A stretch of DNA of 64,000 nt from Bacteroidales bacterium KHT7. Its GTDB lineage: Bacteria > Bacteroidota > Bacteroidia > Bacteroidales > Bacteroidaceae. The stretch spans positions 50,444 to 114,443 of the forward strand of contig FNBQ01000013.1 of NCBI GenBank assembly GCA_900102385.1, in the 5' to 3' direction. The notes below the pieces were generated by a model, which searched no databases, was not told where the DNA came from, and worked only from the letters and a program-made list of their open reading frames with translations. Below, one piece after another: positions 41,702 to 50,697 of the stretch. The position numbers were made by a program, and so were the translations under genes. Every line of letters begins with the position of its first letter. Positions within the stretch are counted from its first letter, which is position 1.

Positions 41702-44527
41702 TTACACGCCGAGTTCTTCTTTCAGAAATTTAGACGTATGTCCGATGCCTTTCTCGACCATCTCTTCGGGAGTGCCGGTAAACAGAAGCTGTCCGCCGCC
41801 CTTTCCGCCTTCGGGTCCCATCTCAACGATGTAGTCAGCCATCTTTATAACGTCGAGGTTATGCTCGATGATGATCACCGTGTTGCCGCGGTCTACGAGT
41901 TTGTTCAGAACGTCCATCAACACTCTGATGTCCTCGAAATGAAGTCCAGTCGTTGGCTCGTCGAGTATGTAGAGCGTCTTTCCGGTGTCGCGCTTGGCAA
42001 GTTCGGTTGCCAGTTTTACACGTTGGCTCTCGCCTCCCGAGAGGGTTGTTGACGACTGTCCGAGTTTGATGTATCCCAATCCTACTTCCTGCAAAGTCTT
42101 GATTTTGTTTAGGATATTCGGTACATTCTCGAAGAATTCGCACGCCTGATTTATCGTCATGTCGAGTACATCGGCAATGCTCTTACCCTTGAAGCGTACT
42201 TCGAGTGTCTCGCGGTTGTATCGCTTTCCGTGACAAGTCTCGCACGGAATAAGCACATCGGGCAGGAAGTTCATCTCGATGGTCTTGTAGCCGTTACCGC
42301 GGCAAGTCTCACATCTTCCACCCGACACGTTGAACGAGAATCTGCCCGGCTTATAGCCGCGAATCTTTGCTTCTGGCAAATTTACAAATAATTCTCGAAT
42401 ATCGCTAAATAAATTCGTATATGTTGCAGGATTTGAACGCGGAGTGCGTCCAATCGGACTTTGGTCTACGTTCACAACCTTGTCAATGTTCTCTATTCCT
42501 TCGAATTTTTCGTACGCAAGCGGATCGGTCAGAGAACGGTAGAAATGCTGCGACAGAATTGGCTGCAACGTGTCGTTTATCAATGTCGATTTTCCGCTTC
42601 CAGACACGCCCGTGACGCATATCAGAGTGTTCAGCGGGAACTCAACAGTAACGTTCTTCAGGTTGTTGCCCTTCGCTCCTATCAATTTGATTGACAAGCC
42701 GTTGCCTTTCCTTCGTTCATCTGGCACTTTAATTTCTTTTGTGCGATTAAGATAGCCGCTCGTGAGCGTATTTTTCTTCAGCATCTGTGCCGGAGTGCCT
42801 TGGAAAACCACCTCGCCGCCAAGCCGTCCAGCCTTCGGTCCCATATCAACGATATAGTCGGCATTGAGCATCATGTCCTTATCATGCTCAACCACGATGA
42901 CGGTATTGCCCAAGTCGCGCAACTCCTTGAGCGAGTTGATAAGGCGGATATTGTCGCGCTGATGCAGACCGATGCTCGGCTCGTCGAGAATGTAGAGCAC
43001 ATTCACAAGTTGCGAGCCAATCTGCGTTGCGAGTCTTATTCGCTGGCTCTCGCCGCCCGAAAGCGACATTGACTGGCGGTTCAAAGACAGATAGTCGAGT
43101 CCGACATCGAGAAGGAACTTCAGTCGGCTTCGGATTTCCTTTAGAATCTCCGAAGCGATTTTCTTCTGTTTATCTGACAGTTGCTCTTCTATCGTATTTG
43201 TCCATTCGTACAAATCGGCAACATCCATCTCCGAGAGTTCGAAGATGTTCTTTCCACCAATTTTGAAGTGCAGAGCCTCCTTGTTAAGCCTCTGTCCATG
43301 ACATTCGGGACATACATCGACCTTGGCAAACTGGTCTGCCCATTTCTGGGCGTTTGCCGAGTCGTCGTTCTCCTTAATCATGTTGATGTACTTCACAATG
43401 CCTTCATACTCAACAAAATAGTCGGACGAGGCATGGCTTTTTTCCATCTTAATCTTAACCCTTTCCTGCGAGCCGTTCAGAATCTCGTCGAGAACCGAAT
43501 CGGGAATCTCGCTAATAGGCTGTTTTATAGAGAGTTCGTTCATCTCCAGCAGCGATTCTATCTGCCAGAAAATCATCTGATTCTTATATTTTCCGAGTGG
43601 AAGGATTCCACCGGCATGAATTGAGATTGAGCGGTCGGGAATCACCTTGTCGAGGTCGATGACATTGACAACGCCCAGTCCCTTGCATCGCGGACACGCG
43701 CCGTTTGGCGAGTTAAACGAGAAGTTGTGAGGCGCAGGGTCGCTGTAACTCATGCCCGACGTTGGGCACATAAGCTGCTTGCTGAAATGCTTAACCGTTG
43801 CATTGTCGGCATCGAAGACCATAAGCAGTCCGTCGCCCATGTGAAGGGCTGTGGCAATGCTCTGTTTCAGACGCTTGCTGTCATCGTTGTCCGTAACCTT
43901 CAGTTTGTCAATAACAACCTCGATATCATGATTTTTGTATCGGTCGAGCTTCATTCCGTGAACAATCTCCTTAATCTCGCCGTCGACCCTTACGGTCAGA
44001 TAGCCTTTGCGGCGCACGGTATCGAAAAGTTCGCGGTAATGACCCTTTCGGCTACGCACGAGCGGCGCAAGAATATAGATTCTCGAATTGTTGTATTCCG
44101 AGTGAATGAGGTCGTAAATCTGGTCTTCGGTATATTTTACCATCTTCTCGCCGCTGATGTACGAGTAAGCCTCGCCGGCACGGGCAAAAAGAAGTCTGAG
44201 ATAATCGTAAATCTCGGTTGTTGTGCCAACCGTTGAGCGGGGATTCTTGTTGGTCGTCTTCTGCTCGATAGAAATAACGGGGCTTAGTCCGGAAATCAAA
44301 TCAACGTCCGGACGCTCCATATTTCCGAGGAAATTGCGCGCGTATGCCGAGAAAGTATCGATATAACGCCTCTGTCCCTCGGCATAGATTGTATCGAACG
44401 CCAAGGAACTCTTTCCGCTACCGCTTAGTCCGGTAAAGACCGTCAGACTGTTGCGCGGCAACTCCACATCAACATTTTTCAGATTATGTACCCTTGCCCC
44501 TAAAACTGTTATCTTGTTATCGCTCAT
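41702..44527 (-). CDS. uvrA: Excinuclease ABC subunit UvrA
   Basis: 941 residues, the normal size. It is the damage-sensing ABC ATPase dimer of nucleotide excision repair. Cassette 1 begins VHNLKNVDVELPRNSLTVFTGLSGSGKSSLAFDTIYAEGQRRY, with the UvrB-binding region following. A first zinc module CPRCKG and CPECHGQRLN is intact. The signatures SLSGGESQRIRLATQIGS and TTLSGGESQRVKLATELAK, the second zinc module CETCRGNGYKTIEMNFLPDVLIPCETCHG, and Walker A VTGVSGSGKSTLINDTL are visible. It is transcribed with the CHU_C gene 15 bases upstream; uvrB is 6 kb away on the other strand. Confidence 0.97.
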   Translation of the reverse strand: MSDNKITVLGARVHNLKNVDVELPRNSLTVFTGLSGSGKSSLAFDTIYAEGQRRYIDTFSAYARNFLGNMERPDVDLISGLSPVISIEQKTTNKNPRSTVGTTTEIYDYLRLLFARAGEAYSYISGEKMVKYTEDQIYDLIHSEYNNSRIYILAPLVRSRKGHYRELFDTVRRKGYLTVRVDGEIKEIVHGMKLDRYKNHDIEVVIDKLKVTDNDDSKRLKQSIATALHMGDGLLMVFDADNATVKHFSKQLMCPTSGMSYSDPAPHNFSFNSPNGACPRCKGLGVVNVIDLDKVIPDRSISIHAGGILPLGKYKNQMIFWQIESLLEMNELSIKQPISEIPDSVLDEILNGSQERVKIKMEKSHASSDYFVEYEGIVKYINMIKENDDSANAQKWADQFAKVDVCPECHGQRLNKEALHFKIGGKNIFELSEMDVADLYEWTNTIEEQLSDKQKKIASEILKEIRSRLKFLLDVGLDYLSLNRQSMSLSGGESQRIRLATQIGSQLVNVLYILDEPSIGLHQRDNIRLINSLKELRDLGNTVIVVEHDKDMMLNADYIVDMGPKAGRLGGEVVFQGTPAQMLKKNTLTSGYLNRTKEIKVPDERRKGNGLSIKLIGAKGNNLKNVTVEFPLNTLICVTGVSGSGKSTLINDTLQPILSQHFYRSLTDPLAYEKFEGIENIDKVVNVDQSPIGRTPRSNPATYTNLFSDIRELFVNLPEAKIRGYKPGRFSFNVSGGRCETCRGNGYKTIEMNFLPDVLIPCETCHGKRYNRETLEVRFKGKSIADVLDMTINQACEFFENVPNILNKIKTLQEVGLGYIKLGQSSTTLSGGESQRVKLATELAKRDTGKTLYILDEPTTGLHFEDIRVLMDVLNKLVDRGNTVIIIEHNLDVIKMADYIVEMGPEGGKGGGQLLFTGTPEEMVEKGIGHTSKFLKEELGV

Positions 44528-44542
44528 AATTTTTTGTTATCC

Positions 44543-45259
44543 TTACTGGTTTGATACAGCAGAAGTGCTTTCGTATCCTCTCAAAATATTTATATCGTGC
44601 CTGATATTGTATTTTATTCCGTCAGAGCCTTTTGCCTTAACAACGATGAAGTAAACACCGTCCTTAACGGGCTTTCCGTGCGATGTTCCGTCCCATCCGC
44701 CGTCGTTCATCTGATCTATGCCCCACTCGTACAACTGCTGTCCCCATCGGTTAAAGATGTAGGCATGAAACTCTACGATGCTCTTTGCCTTTATCTTGAA
44801 AACATCGTTTATGCCGTCGCCGTTTGGCGAGAAGGCATTTGGAACGAAGAGAGACGATTCGGAAACGGTTATGGTTATCGGTCTCTGCGTGTCGTCTACT
44901 ATCGTGTCGTTTGTAGCGTTGTCGATGAATGTGGCGTAGAGGGTAACCTCGAATGTTCCGCTCTCGGTAAAGGTGAAATCAACATCTTCGTCGTATCTTA
45001 CAACCGATGGCGTTGAACTGTCCTTCCTCACGATTCGCCACTCGTAGAGCGATGTTCTGCCTTCGTTTCCCGACGGATTGGCAACAAACTTGGCAACCAC
45101 CGGAGCAGAGCCTACAAATGCGCTGTCAGCGGTAAGTATTCTGTCAACAGCCTCGCCGTTTGCTTCTATAATCTGAATGTGCGGTTCAATCTGCTGGGCG
45201 CTGAGCCTTAGGCACATAAAACAACACATCAAGCATAGAAAACCGAATTTACTCATCAT
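44543..45259 (-). CDS. Exported protein with T9SS type B sorting (CHU_C) domain
   Basis: 238 residues. A signal peptide (MMSKFGFLCLMCCFMCLRLSAQ) is followed by a PKD-like Ig domain (about 55-130) and then the C-terminal gliding-motility/CHU_C domain (FVPNAFSPNGDGINDVFKI...FNRWGQQLYEW..GWDGTSHGKPVKDGVYFIVVKA). The NPNGDGxND and WDG motifs define the type B sorting signal by which the type IX system exports proteins to the surface. So a cargo protein, likely surface bound or secreted. It is the only T9SS cargo evident in the window and lies upstream of uvrA. Confidence 0.88.
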   Translation of the reverse strand: MMSKFGFLCLMCCFMCLRLSAQQIEPHIQIIEANGEAVDRILTADSAFVGSAPVVAKFVANPSGNEGRTSLYEWRIVRKDSSTPSVVRYDEDVDFTFTESGTFEVTLYATFIDNATNDTIVDDTQRPITITVSESSLFVPNAFSPNGDGINDVFKIKAKSIVEFHAYIFNRWGQQLYEWGIDQMNDGGWDGTSHGKPVKDGVYFIVVKAKGSDGIKYNIRHDINILRGYESTSAVSNQ

Positions 45260-45331
45260 TAAATCATGTTAATTTGTTGCAAATGTAATAAATAAGAATT
45301 GAAATATGTATACAGAACGAGTTATTTTTAT

Positions 45332-45339
45332 TATTTTTG
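45332..45339 (+). promoter_or_regulatory. -7 box of the LysM gene
   Basis: TATTTTTG matches TAnnTTTG 24 bases before the ATG at 45363. The longer frame beginning at 45306 contains this box and is rejected. Confidence 0.55.
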
Positions 45340-45362
45340 CTCCGGTTTTTTCGAATACAAAT

Positions 45363-46727
45363 ATGTTACAGCCAAAATCACTGGCTCTGTTTCTCGGCTT
45401 GATGATGGCTTCTGCCACATGCCTTGCACAGGGCACCAATATCAGAACCACCCACGTAGTACAGCAGGGTGAGACATTATATCATATCGCCAAGACTTAC
45501 AATGTATCGGTTGACGATATCCTAAGCGTAAATCCAACTCTATCGCCCGACAAGTACTTTGTCGGCATGTACATCAACATTCCTAACTCACCTGCCCTTC
45601 AAGCAATACAGAATGACATAATCGGCGTTGAGGAGCATACTACTGCCGTGCCCAACAGGGTTCAGGCAGCCGTAATCCTTCCGTTCATGTCGGAGACAAT
45701 AAACGCGGCAGAACGCAGTAAGATGGTTGAGTATTACCGAGGTTTTCTGATGAGTGTCGACAGTCTGAAGCATCAGGGCGTGTCGATTGACATCTACACA
45801 TACGACTCGGGCGACAAGTCGAACGCAAGTATCGACAACATTCTTAAAGACCCGATGCTGGCATCCATGAACCTCATTGTGGGTCCGATGTACAGTTCGC
45901 AGATTGCTCCGCTTGCCAAGTATGCCGAGGAGCACAAGATAAGGCTCATTGTGCCGTTTACAAGCAAGTGCATGGAGGTCTACAATAATCCGTATGTATT
46001 TATGGTCAATCCGCCGCAGCTGTATCTCAACAACGTCATCTACGAGCATTTCGTTGAGAATTTCGGCGACAGCCAGATTGTTTTCTACGAAACAAACGAG
46101 CAGTCTAAGAAAGAGGTCGAATTTGTTGCCGGTTTGAAGAATTATCTCGACCAAAAACACATCAAGTACTTCAACATCAACAAGAATTCGGACAATTCAG
46201 CTATCGTGAGCCAGACGAACATCTGCAAGAAGAACGTGATAATCCCGAACTCTTCGTCGATAAACGCGCTCAATCTCCTTACAGCCAAGCTGAAGGACTT
46301 CTGTCAAGAAAATCCGTCGTACAAGATTACGCTGTTCGGCTATCCCGAGTGGCAGACGTACCACGGCACTCACCTCGACAATCTGTACAACTTCGACACC
46401 TTCATCTGGAGCAAGTTCTACAACAACGTGTTCGAGACTCGCACAAAGGAATTCATGCACAACTATTACCACTGGTTTAACAGCGAGCTTATTCCAAGTT
46501 ATCCAAAATTCGGAATGTTGGGCTTCGACACGGGATATTACTTCCTTACCAACCTCAGCAAGTATGGCAACGAGTTCGAGCAGAACTGCAACACGCTCGA
46601 GTTCAACCCTTACCAGAGCGGATTCAAGTACATACGCATGAACAGCCACGGCGGATACATCAACACCGGAGTGTGGTTTGTACACTACTCTAAGGACGAG
46701 CGCCGACCAATAAAAATTGAATATTAA
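45363..46727 (+). CDS. LysM domain plus type I periplasmic-binding fold protein
   Basis: 454 residues from the ATG at 45363. Signal peptide MLQPKSLALFLGLMMASATCLAQ. A single LysM peptidoglycan-binding domain follows (HVVQQGETLYHIAKTYNVSVDDILSVNPTLSPDKYFVGMYINIP). From about residue 95 the protein has the Rossmann-like pattern of branched-chain amino acid binding proteins (VILPFM...YYRGFLMSVDSLKHQGVSIDIYTYDSG). Such LysM/PBP1 proteins occur in Bacteroidetes; they may sense or scaffold the cell wall rather than transport. No ABC transporter is nearby. It is cotranscribed with the barrel gene 8 bases later. Confidence 0.85.
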   Translation: MLQPKSLALFLGLMMASATCLAQGTNIRTTHVVQQGETLYHIAKTYNVSVDDILSVNPTLSPDKYFVGMYINIPNSPALQAIQNDIIGVEEHTTAVPNRVQAAVILPFMSETINAAERSKMVEYYRGFLMSVDSLKHQGVSIDIYTYDSGDKSNASIDNILKDPMLASMNLIVGPMYSSQIAPLAKYAEEHKIRLIVPFTSKCMEVYNNPYVFMVNPPQLYLNNVIYEHFVENFGDSQIVFYETNEQSKKEVEFVAGLKNYLDQKHIKYFNINKNSDNSAIVSQTNICKKNVIIPNSSSINALNLLTAKLKDFCQENPSYKITLFGYPEWQTYHGTHLDNLYNFDTFIWSKFYNNVFETRTKEFMHNYYHWFNSELIPSYPKFGMLGFDTGYYFLTNLSKYGNEFEQNCNTLEFNPYQSGFKYIRMNSHGGYINTGVWFVHYSKDERRPIKIEY

Positions 46728-46735
46728 ACCGAATT

Positions 46736-47410
46736 ATGAGAATAAAGAGAGCATTGCCTGCCTTGCTGTTCGCAATGGTTGTGATGAGTGCCAAGGCACA
46801 AGTTGGCGAATACCGAAACAAATGGAACGTGGGCTTTAACGGCGGAGTGAACCTAAACAAGGTGGGATTCAACCCTCGCGTAAAGCAGACATACCAGATT
46901 GGTCCGGGATTTGGAGCGATGATAAGATACACCAGCGAGAAATACTTCAAAGCCGTGTGCTCGCTACAACTCGAGGTAAATTACAACTCGCTTGGCTACA
47001 AGGAGCAGAACGACGAGCAGACATACTCGTTCAGCCGAAAGATGAACTACATCCAAGTTCCGCTGCTGGCGCACATGGCTTGGGGAAAGGAAGAGAAAGG
47101 CATCCAGTTCTTCTTCAACGCCGGTCCTTATGCCAACTTTCTGGTTAGCAAGGAGAAGACTGCCGATGGCGACGAGTCTCTGCTTACCAACTATCACCAC
47201 ATAAACGATACCGACAACGACTTCGATTTCGGTATAATTGCCGGCATTGGCACGGAGATAAACACCAGCGTAGGACGCTTCGACCTCGAAGTAAGATACG
47301 ACTACGGATTGGGCAACATCTACGACAACTCAAAGAAAGGCTATTACAGCATATCAAACAACGCCACGATAAATGCCCGAATAGCCTACTTTATCCCGAT
47401 AAAGAAATAG
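46736..47410 (+). CDS. PorT-like outer-membrane beta-barrel protein
   Basis: 224 residues with a signal peptide (MRIKRALPALLFAMVVMSAKAQ). Alternating aromatic/polar strands suggest an eight-stranded barrel: WNVGFNGGVNLNKVGF, LQLEVNYNSLGYKE, MNYIQVPLLAHMAWG, FFFNAGPYANFLVS, VGRFDLEVRYDYGLGNIY, ATINARIAYFIPIK. The pattern, including the YIQVPLL strand and the final 'NATINARIAYFIP', matches Pfam OMP_b-brl_2, to which PorT belongs. PorT is needed for type IX secretion in Porphyromonas, but many paralogues exist, so I do not assign the symbol. Confidence 0.8.
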   Translation: MRIKRALPALLFAMVVMSAKAQVGEYRNKWNVGFNGGVNLNKVGFNPRVKQTYQIGPGFGAMIRYTSEKYFKAVCSLQLEVNYNSLGYKEQNDEQTYSFSRKMNYIQVPLLAHMAWGKEEKGIQFFFNAGPYANFLVSKEKTADGDESLLTNYHHINDTDNDFDFGIIAGIGTEINTSVGRFDLEVRYDYGLGNIYDNSKKGYYSISNNATINARIAYFIPIKK

Positions 47411-47417
47411 AAAACGT

Positions 47418-47466
47418 GTTGGCAGAATAAAGTTTATGCAGAATTTTATTCTGCCAACCTTGTTTT
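47418..47466 (+). terminator. Intrinsic terminator after the barrel gene
   Basis: GTTGGCAGAATAAA (47418-47431) pairs with TTTATTCTGCCAAC (47445-47458), then CTTGTTTTT. Confidence 0.88.
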
Positions 47467-47551
47467 TCTGAATTCTGATTTTCAAATACAAATTAACGCA
47501 TTTAACTTGATTTCATCTTAAATCATTTGCCTAATTAACTAATTAAAGACT

Positions 47552-48649
47552 ATGTGGAAAGAAACTAAAGTTGTAAAAGACGTAAGGCATTTTTATAGTT
47601 TTGATGCCAGACACGGAGTGTATGCCACTACCGATAAGGATGATAATTCTATGCTCTATATCAATGGCAAGGAAATTCCTATAAGGGAAGTTGGTTATGT
47701 AAGAAGTTATGACGACAAGGTAGTTGTACAAACAGATTCAGAAGATGGTAGTGGCTTTTATGACATCATGCTGTTTAACAGAGACGGCGAACTTCTTAAT
47801 GTGGTGAACAATACATATTGTTTACACGACAAGGGATGTTATCGTTATCAAAATGTATTTGTCTTTTCTGATGAAAATAATGTGTGGTTTGGCAATCTTG
47901 TTGATATTGAAACAGGCAATAAAATTTTCGAGAAGGAGTATTGCGACACTCGCGAAGTTTTCAACAATATGGTATTTTGGAGTCGAGGAAATGCTATTAT
48001 TCGTTACGATTGGGACGGTAATATTATGTGGCAGCGTGACTACCAATCTGATTTTAATGTAAAAATTGAGTTAGGTGACATTGAAGGTGTCTGTGGTGGC
48101 AAACTTTGGGTGAAATCGAAGCATGACTGGCATGAGATTCTCCTTGCCATAGATGTAAATACGGGCGAGATGATAAAGGCTTTTTCTGATTCCGAAGAAG
48201 ATACAAATTTGCCACATTGCGATATAGGTGATATTGGCGATGCGTACTTAAATCTTGAAAGCAATCACATTCTGGTTGTGACGAGCGATAAAGAAGGCAA
48301 CGCTTTTTTGAATTTCATAGATGCGGAAACTCTCGAAGTCTTTGAAAAAACACTCTATGCAGTAGATTCCGATAATTCAGAAAATGTATATATTATTGAA
48401 GGAATATCTGAATTTAAAGAAGATTACATTACTTTTAAACTTTATAATTCTGATAGGGATTACAATGCTTCTGGTTTCTTAATCTATAATTATAAAACAA
48501 AAAAAGTCGTTTTTGCCCACCACATTTTTACCTCAAAGCAAACAAATGATGGTTGGATGGTATTTGATGTCCAATATCAAAATAATAGCCGCATTTTTGC
48601 TTACGATTTTGCAAAAAGATTGCACATCTTCGAAGATGTAAAAGAGTAG
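47552..48649 (+). CDS. Predicted beta-propeller-like cytoplasmic protein of unknown function
   Basis: 365 residues without signal peptide. Repeated strand-turn units of about 45 residues, each with Asp/Asn/Gly-rich turns (NSMLYINGKEIPIREV; DIMLFNRDGELLNVVN; IIRYDWDGNIMWQRDY; FLNFIDAETLEVFEK) resemble PQQ/WD-type beta-propellers, six or so blades. It lacks a catalytic motif. The gene is AT-rich compared with its neighbours and is flanked by R1 repeat and bidirectional terminator, and it has no partner genes. Similar orphan proteins turn up in immunity or polymorphic-toxin regions, but I see nothing here to support that. Confidence 0.65.
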   Translation: MWKETKVVKDVRHFYSFDARHGVYATTDKDDNSMLYINGKEIPIREVGYVRSYDDKVVVQTDSEDGSGFYDIMLFNRDGELLNVVNNTYCLHDKGCYRYQNVFVFSDENNVWFGNLVDIETGNKIFEKEYCDTREVFNNMVFWSRGNAIIRYDWDGNIMWQRDYQSDFNVKIELGDIEGVCGGKLWVKSKHDWHEILLAIDVNTGEMIKAFSDSEEDTNLPHCDIGDIGDAYLNLESNHILVVTSDKEGNAFLNFIDAETLEVFEKTLYAVDSDNSENVYIIEGISEFKEDYITFKLYNSDRDYNASGFLIYNYKTKKVVFAHHIFTSKQTNDGWMVFDVQYQNNSRIFAYDFAKRLHIFEDVKE

Positions 48650-48663
48650 CAACAAGCACCCTT

Positions 48664-48725
48664 GTTCTGCCGAATTTCCGCGCTCGACCTATGGTCGCCT
48701 GCTACCGAAGGGATGCAAGAATTAG
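48664..48725 (+). repeat. Dispersed intergenic repeat R1, copy 3
   Basis: GTTCTGCCGAATTTCCGCGC..CGCCTGCTACCGAAGGGATGCAAG, an R1 family member. Followed by a short minus-strand terminator-like palindrome GCGAGTTTGCAACTCGC (48741-48757), preceded by seven A on plus. Confidence 0.6.
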
Positions 48726-48791
48726 GCAACATCAAAAAAAGCGAGTTTGCAACTCGCATTGTCATCCAGCAACAAAATCTCGCAAAAAAAT

Positions 48792-48828
48792 AATAGGTTA
48801 TAGAAGAAAGAATCGTCTATAACCTATT
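48792..48828. terminator. Bidirectional terminator
   Basis: AATAGGTTATAGA (48792-48804) pairs with TCTATAACCTATT (48816-48828), with an A-rich run before and CATTTTTTAT after; serves the convergent propeller-like and DUF4293 genes. Confidence 0.88.
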
Positions 48829-48834
48829 CATTTT

Positions 48835-49299
48835 TTATCTTATTCTGTCGACAGCCCTAACCAGCATCTCATCTGCGCCGATTGAACGGATTGCCAACCA
48901 ATTAAGTATAATGCTCACAACCGGAAATGCAACGTACAATGTTGGAGTAAACGATGCATCCTCGCTCTGCCCCTTGAATACGAAAACAAAGGCAATGTAA
49001 GCTATGCAGTATCCGGCAAGAAGAATTGTATTGAACACCAAGAATCTAATCTGGCGCATTCTTTTGCGGTATAGGAGAATTGCCATCGCCGTGGTTATAA
49101 GCACTATCGAAATGATAGTACAAAGTGCCCACAGAGAATATGACAAGACCTCGTCGTTGCCGTTGCGGAACGTAAGGTTGTTCATTACGCCAACAGTCTC
49201 GCCGTTGGCAGAGACGAACCGTCCTATAGGGCTGCATAGACATACAATCAGCAGAATCTCAACAGCAAGCATGTATAGCGTCTGTATTCGCTGAATCAT
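48835..49299 (-). CDS. DUF4293 family membrane protein
   Basis: 154 residues with four membrane helices (about 8-28, 55-78, 88-108, 122-140). The opening MIQRIQTLYMLAVEILLIVCLCSPIGRF and the end LNWLAIRSIGADEMLVRAVDRIR are characteristic of DUF4293, a small inner-membrane family confined to Bacteroidetes and of unknown function. It is the last gene of the bamD-omega-DUF4293 operon, an order I recall as conserved in the phylum. Confidence 0.9.
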   Translation of the reverse strand: MIQRIQTLYMLAVEILLIVCLCSPIGRFVSANGETVGVMNNLTFRNGNDEVLSYSLWALCTIISIVLITTAMAILLYRKRMRQIRFLVFNTILLAGYCIAYIAFVFVFKGQSEDASFTPTLYVAFPVVSIILNWLAIRSIGADEMLVRAVDRIR

Positions 49300-49319
49300 A
49301 TATCTGTGTTTTGTGGTTC

Positions 49320-49655
49320 TTAATCAAGATTCTCCTTCTCCTTTGCAGGGTTGCGGAAGTAGATTTTGCCTTCCTCGAACTCCTGAATAGCGATGAGGGT
49401 TGGCTTTGGAAGTTTCTCGTAGAAACGGGAAATCTCAATCTGCTCACGGTTCTCGAACACCTCGTCAAGGCTGTCGTTGTAAGATGCAAACTCCTGAAGT
49501 TTCTTTGACAACTCGTTCTTGATGTCTACCGAAATCTGGTTTGCTCTCTTGCCCATGATTGAGATACTCTCGTAGATGTTGTCTGTACCTTTACAGAAAT
49601 CCATAAGATTGCGCGTAGTGGTATTGGTAGGCGCATTGGTCTTCTTGTAATCCAT
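49320..49655 (-). CDS. RNA polymerase omega subunit (Rpb6-like)
   Basis: 111 residues. DNLYESISIMGKRANQISVDIKNELSKKLQEFA is the omega/Rpb6 core, with the conserved MxxRAxQI and helix that clamps the beta' C-terminus. The Bacteroidetes form is longer than the E. coli 91 residues and shares the N-terminal KTNAPTNTTTRNLMDF. The C-terminal part (PTLIAIQEFEEGKIYFRNP) is also typical. It is in operon with bamD and DUF4293. Confidence 0.85.
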   Translation of the reverse strand: MDYKKTNAPTNTTTRNLMDFCKGTDNIYESISIMGKRANQISVDIKNELSKKLQEFASYNDSLDEVFENREQIEISRFYEKLPKPTLIAIQEFEEGKIYFRNPAKEKENLD

Positions 49656-49672
49656 AATCCTGTATAATGTTT

Positions 49673-50494
49673 TTAATTTTTAACTCGTTTGCTACTCTCC
49701 TTGAAGATTTTGTCTACTTCCTTTGTGTACTTGCTCTCAGGAAACTCGTTCTTGAAGCCGTAATACTCGTCAATGGCATCGCGGTAACGCTCGTCCTGCT
49801 TAGACTCAACGCTCTGTGCGGCGAGGTTGTACTTGCTCTTGAGGATAAGATAGTACAAATCTTCTCTGTACTCAGAGTAAGGATAGTCCTTCAGGGCGTT
49901 CTGTGCCGTGATGATGCACGCCTGATAGTTGTTTCCGCCGCTTGTGCAGTTGCCGAAGTATCCGCCAAGGTCGAAGTACAACTTCGCAGCAAGGAAATCC
50001 TTCTCAACAAGCTTATCCTGAAGTTCGAACTGCATCTTCTCGGCTCTGTCCTTCAGATGTGACTCTGGGAAGTAGTCGATAAAATTCTGCAACTCGCTGA
50101 TAGCCTTAATCGTAGATGTCTGGTCGAGACGTGGGTTCGGCGTATCGCTATATAGAGCCTTTCCGCAGTTGAATCTTGCCAAGGCTGTGTATTTGCCTTT
50201 AGGGTAAGAGTTGTAATAAGTAGTAAAGAACTTGGCAGCCGAATCGTAGTCGCCCATCTTCATATTGCACATTGCAAGCAGATAGAGCGATTCTTCCGCC
50301 TTGTCTGTACCCTTCATGATGGCTATAGATTCTTCCAGTAAGGTTGCGGCGCTGCCATACATTCCGTCGGCATAGTATGCCTTGGCAGCTTCGTACTTGT
50401 AATCGTAATCCGAGCATTTTGCAAGCTTTGTCATGCCACCACAACTGGTGAACAAGAGTGCAACTGCGCAGATATTCAAAAAAACTTTTCTCAT
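49673..50494 (-). CDS. bamD: Outer membrane protein assembly lipoprotein BamD
   Basis: 273 residues. Lipoprotein signal MRKVFLNICAVALLFTSCGG (Cys18). Five TPR-like repeats follow (YDYKYEAAKAYYADGMYGSAATLLEESIAI; ESLYLLAMCNMKMGDYDSAAKFFTTYYNSYPKGKY; YFPESHLKDRAEKMQFELQDKLVEKDFLAAKLYFDLGGY; YPYSEYREDLYYLILKSKYNLA). BamD is an essential lipoprotein of the BAM complex that folds barrel proteins. It begins its operon; a -7 box is at 50558-50565 on minus. Confidence 0.93.
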   Translation of the reverse strand: MRKVFLNICAVALLFTSCGGMTKLAKCSDYDYKYEAAKAYYADGMYGSAATLLEESIAIMKGTDKAEESLYLLAMCNMKMGDYDSAAKFFTTYYNSYPKGKYTALARFNCGKALYSDTPNPRLDQTSTIKAISELQNFIDYFPESHLKDRAEKMQFELQDKLVEKDFLAAKLYFDLGGYFGNCTSGGNNYQACIITAQNALKDYPYSEYREDLYYLILKSKYNLAAQSVESKQDERYRDAIDEYYGFKNEFPESKYTKEVDKIFKESSKRVKN

Positions 50495-50557
50495 TATTCA
50501 GTTAAGGAACGGTTGTCCACTCCGAAAGTTTATAATAATTATATACGTTTCAGCGGG

Positions 50558-50589
50558 CAAAATTAATAAAAAACATTGAATTAACCAAT
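50558..50589 (-). promoter_or_regulatory. Promoter of bamD operon
   Basis: TAATTTTG on minus (50558-50565) with ATTG 20 bases upstream (50586-50589). Predicted start about 50 bases before the bamD ATG. Confidence 0.5.
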
Positions 50590-50697
50590 ATATAACTTTC
50601 AAAATAAGTATTTATTGCATCATTTTAAATAAAATTTACGGCTTCAACAGAAGATTCTTTGTATATTCGCACCCCATATATTACAAAATAGTACAGC

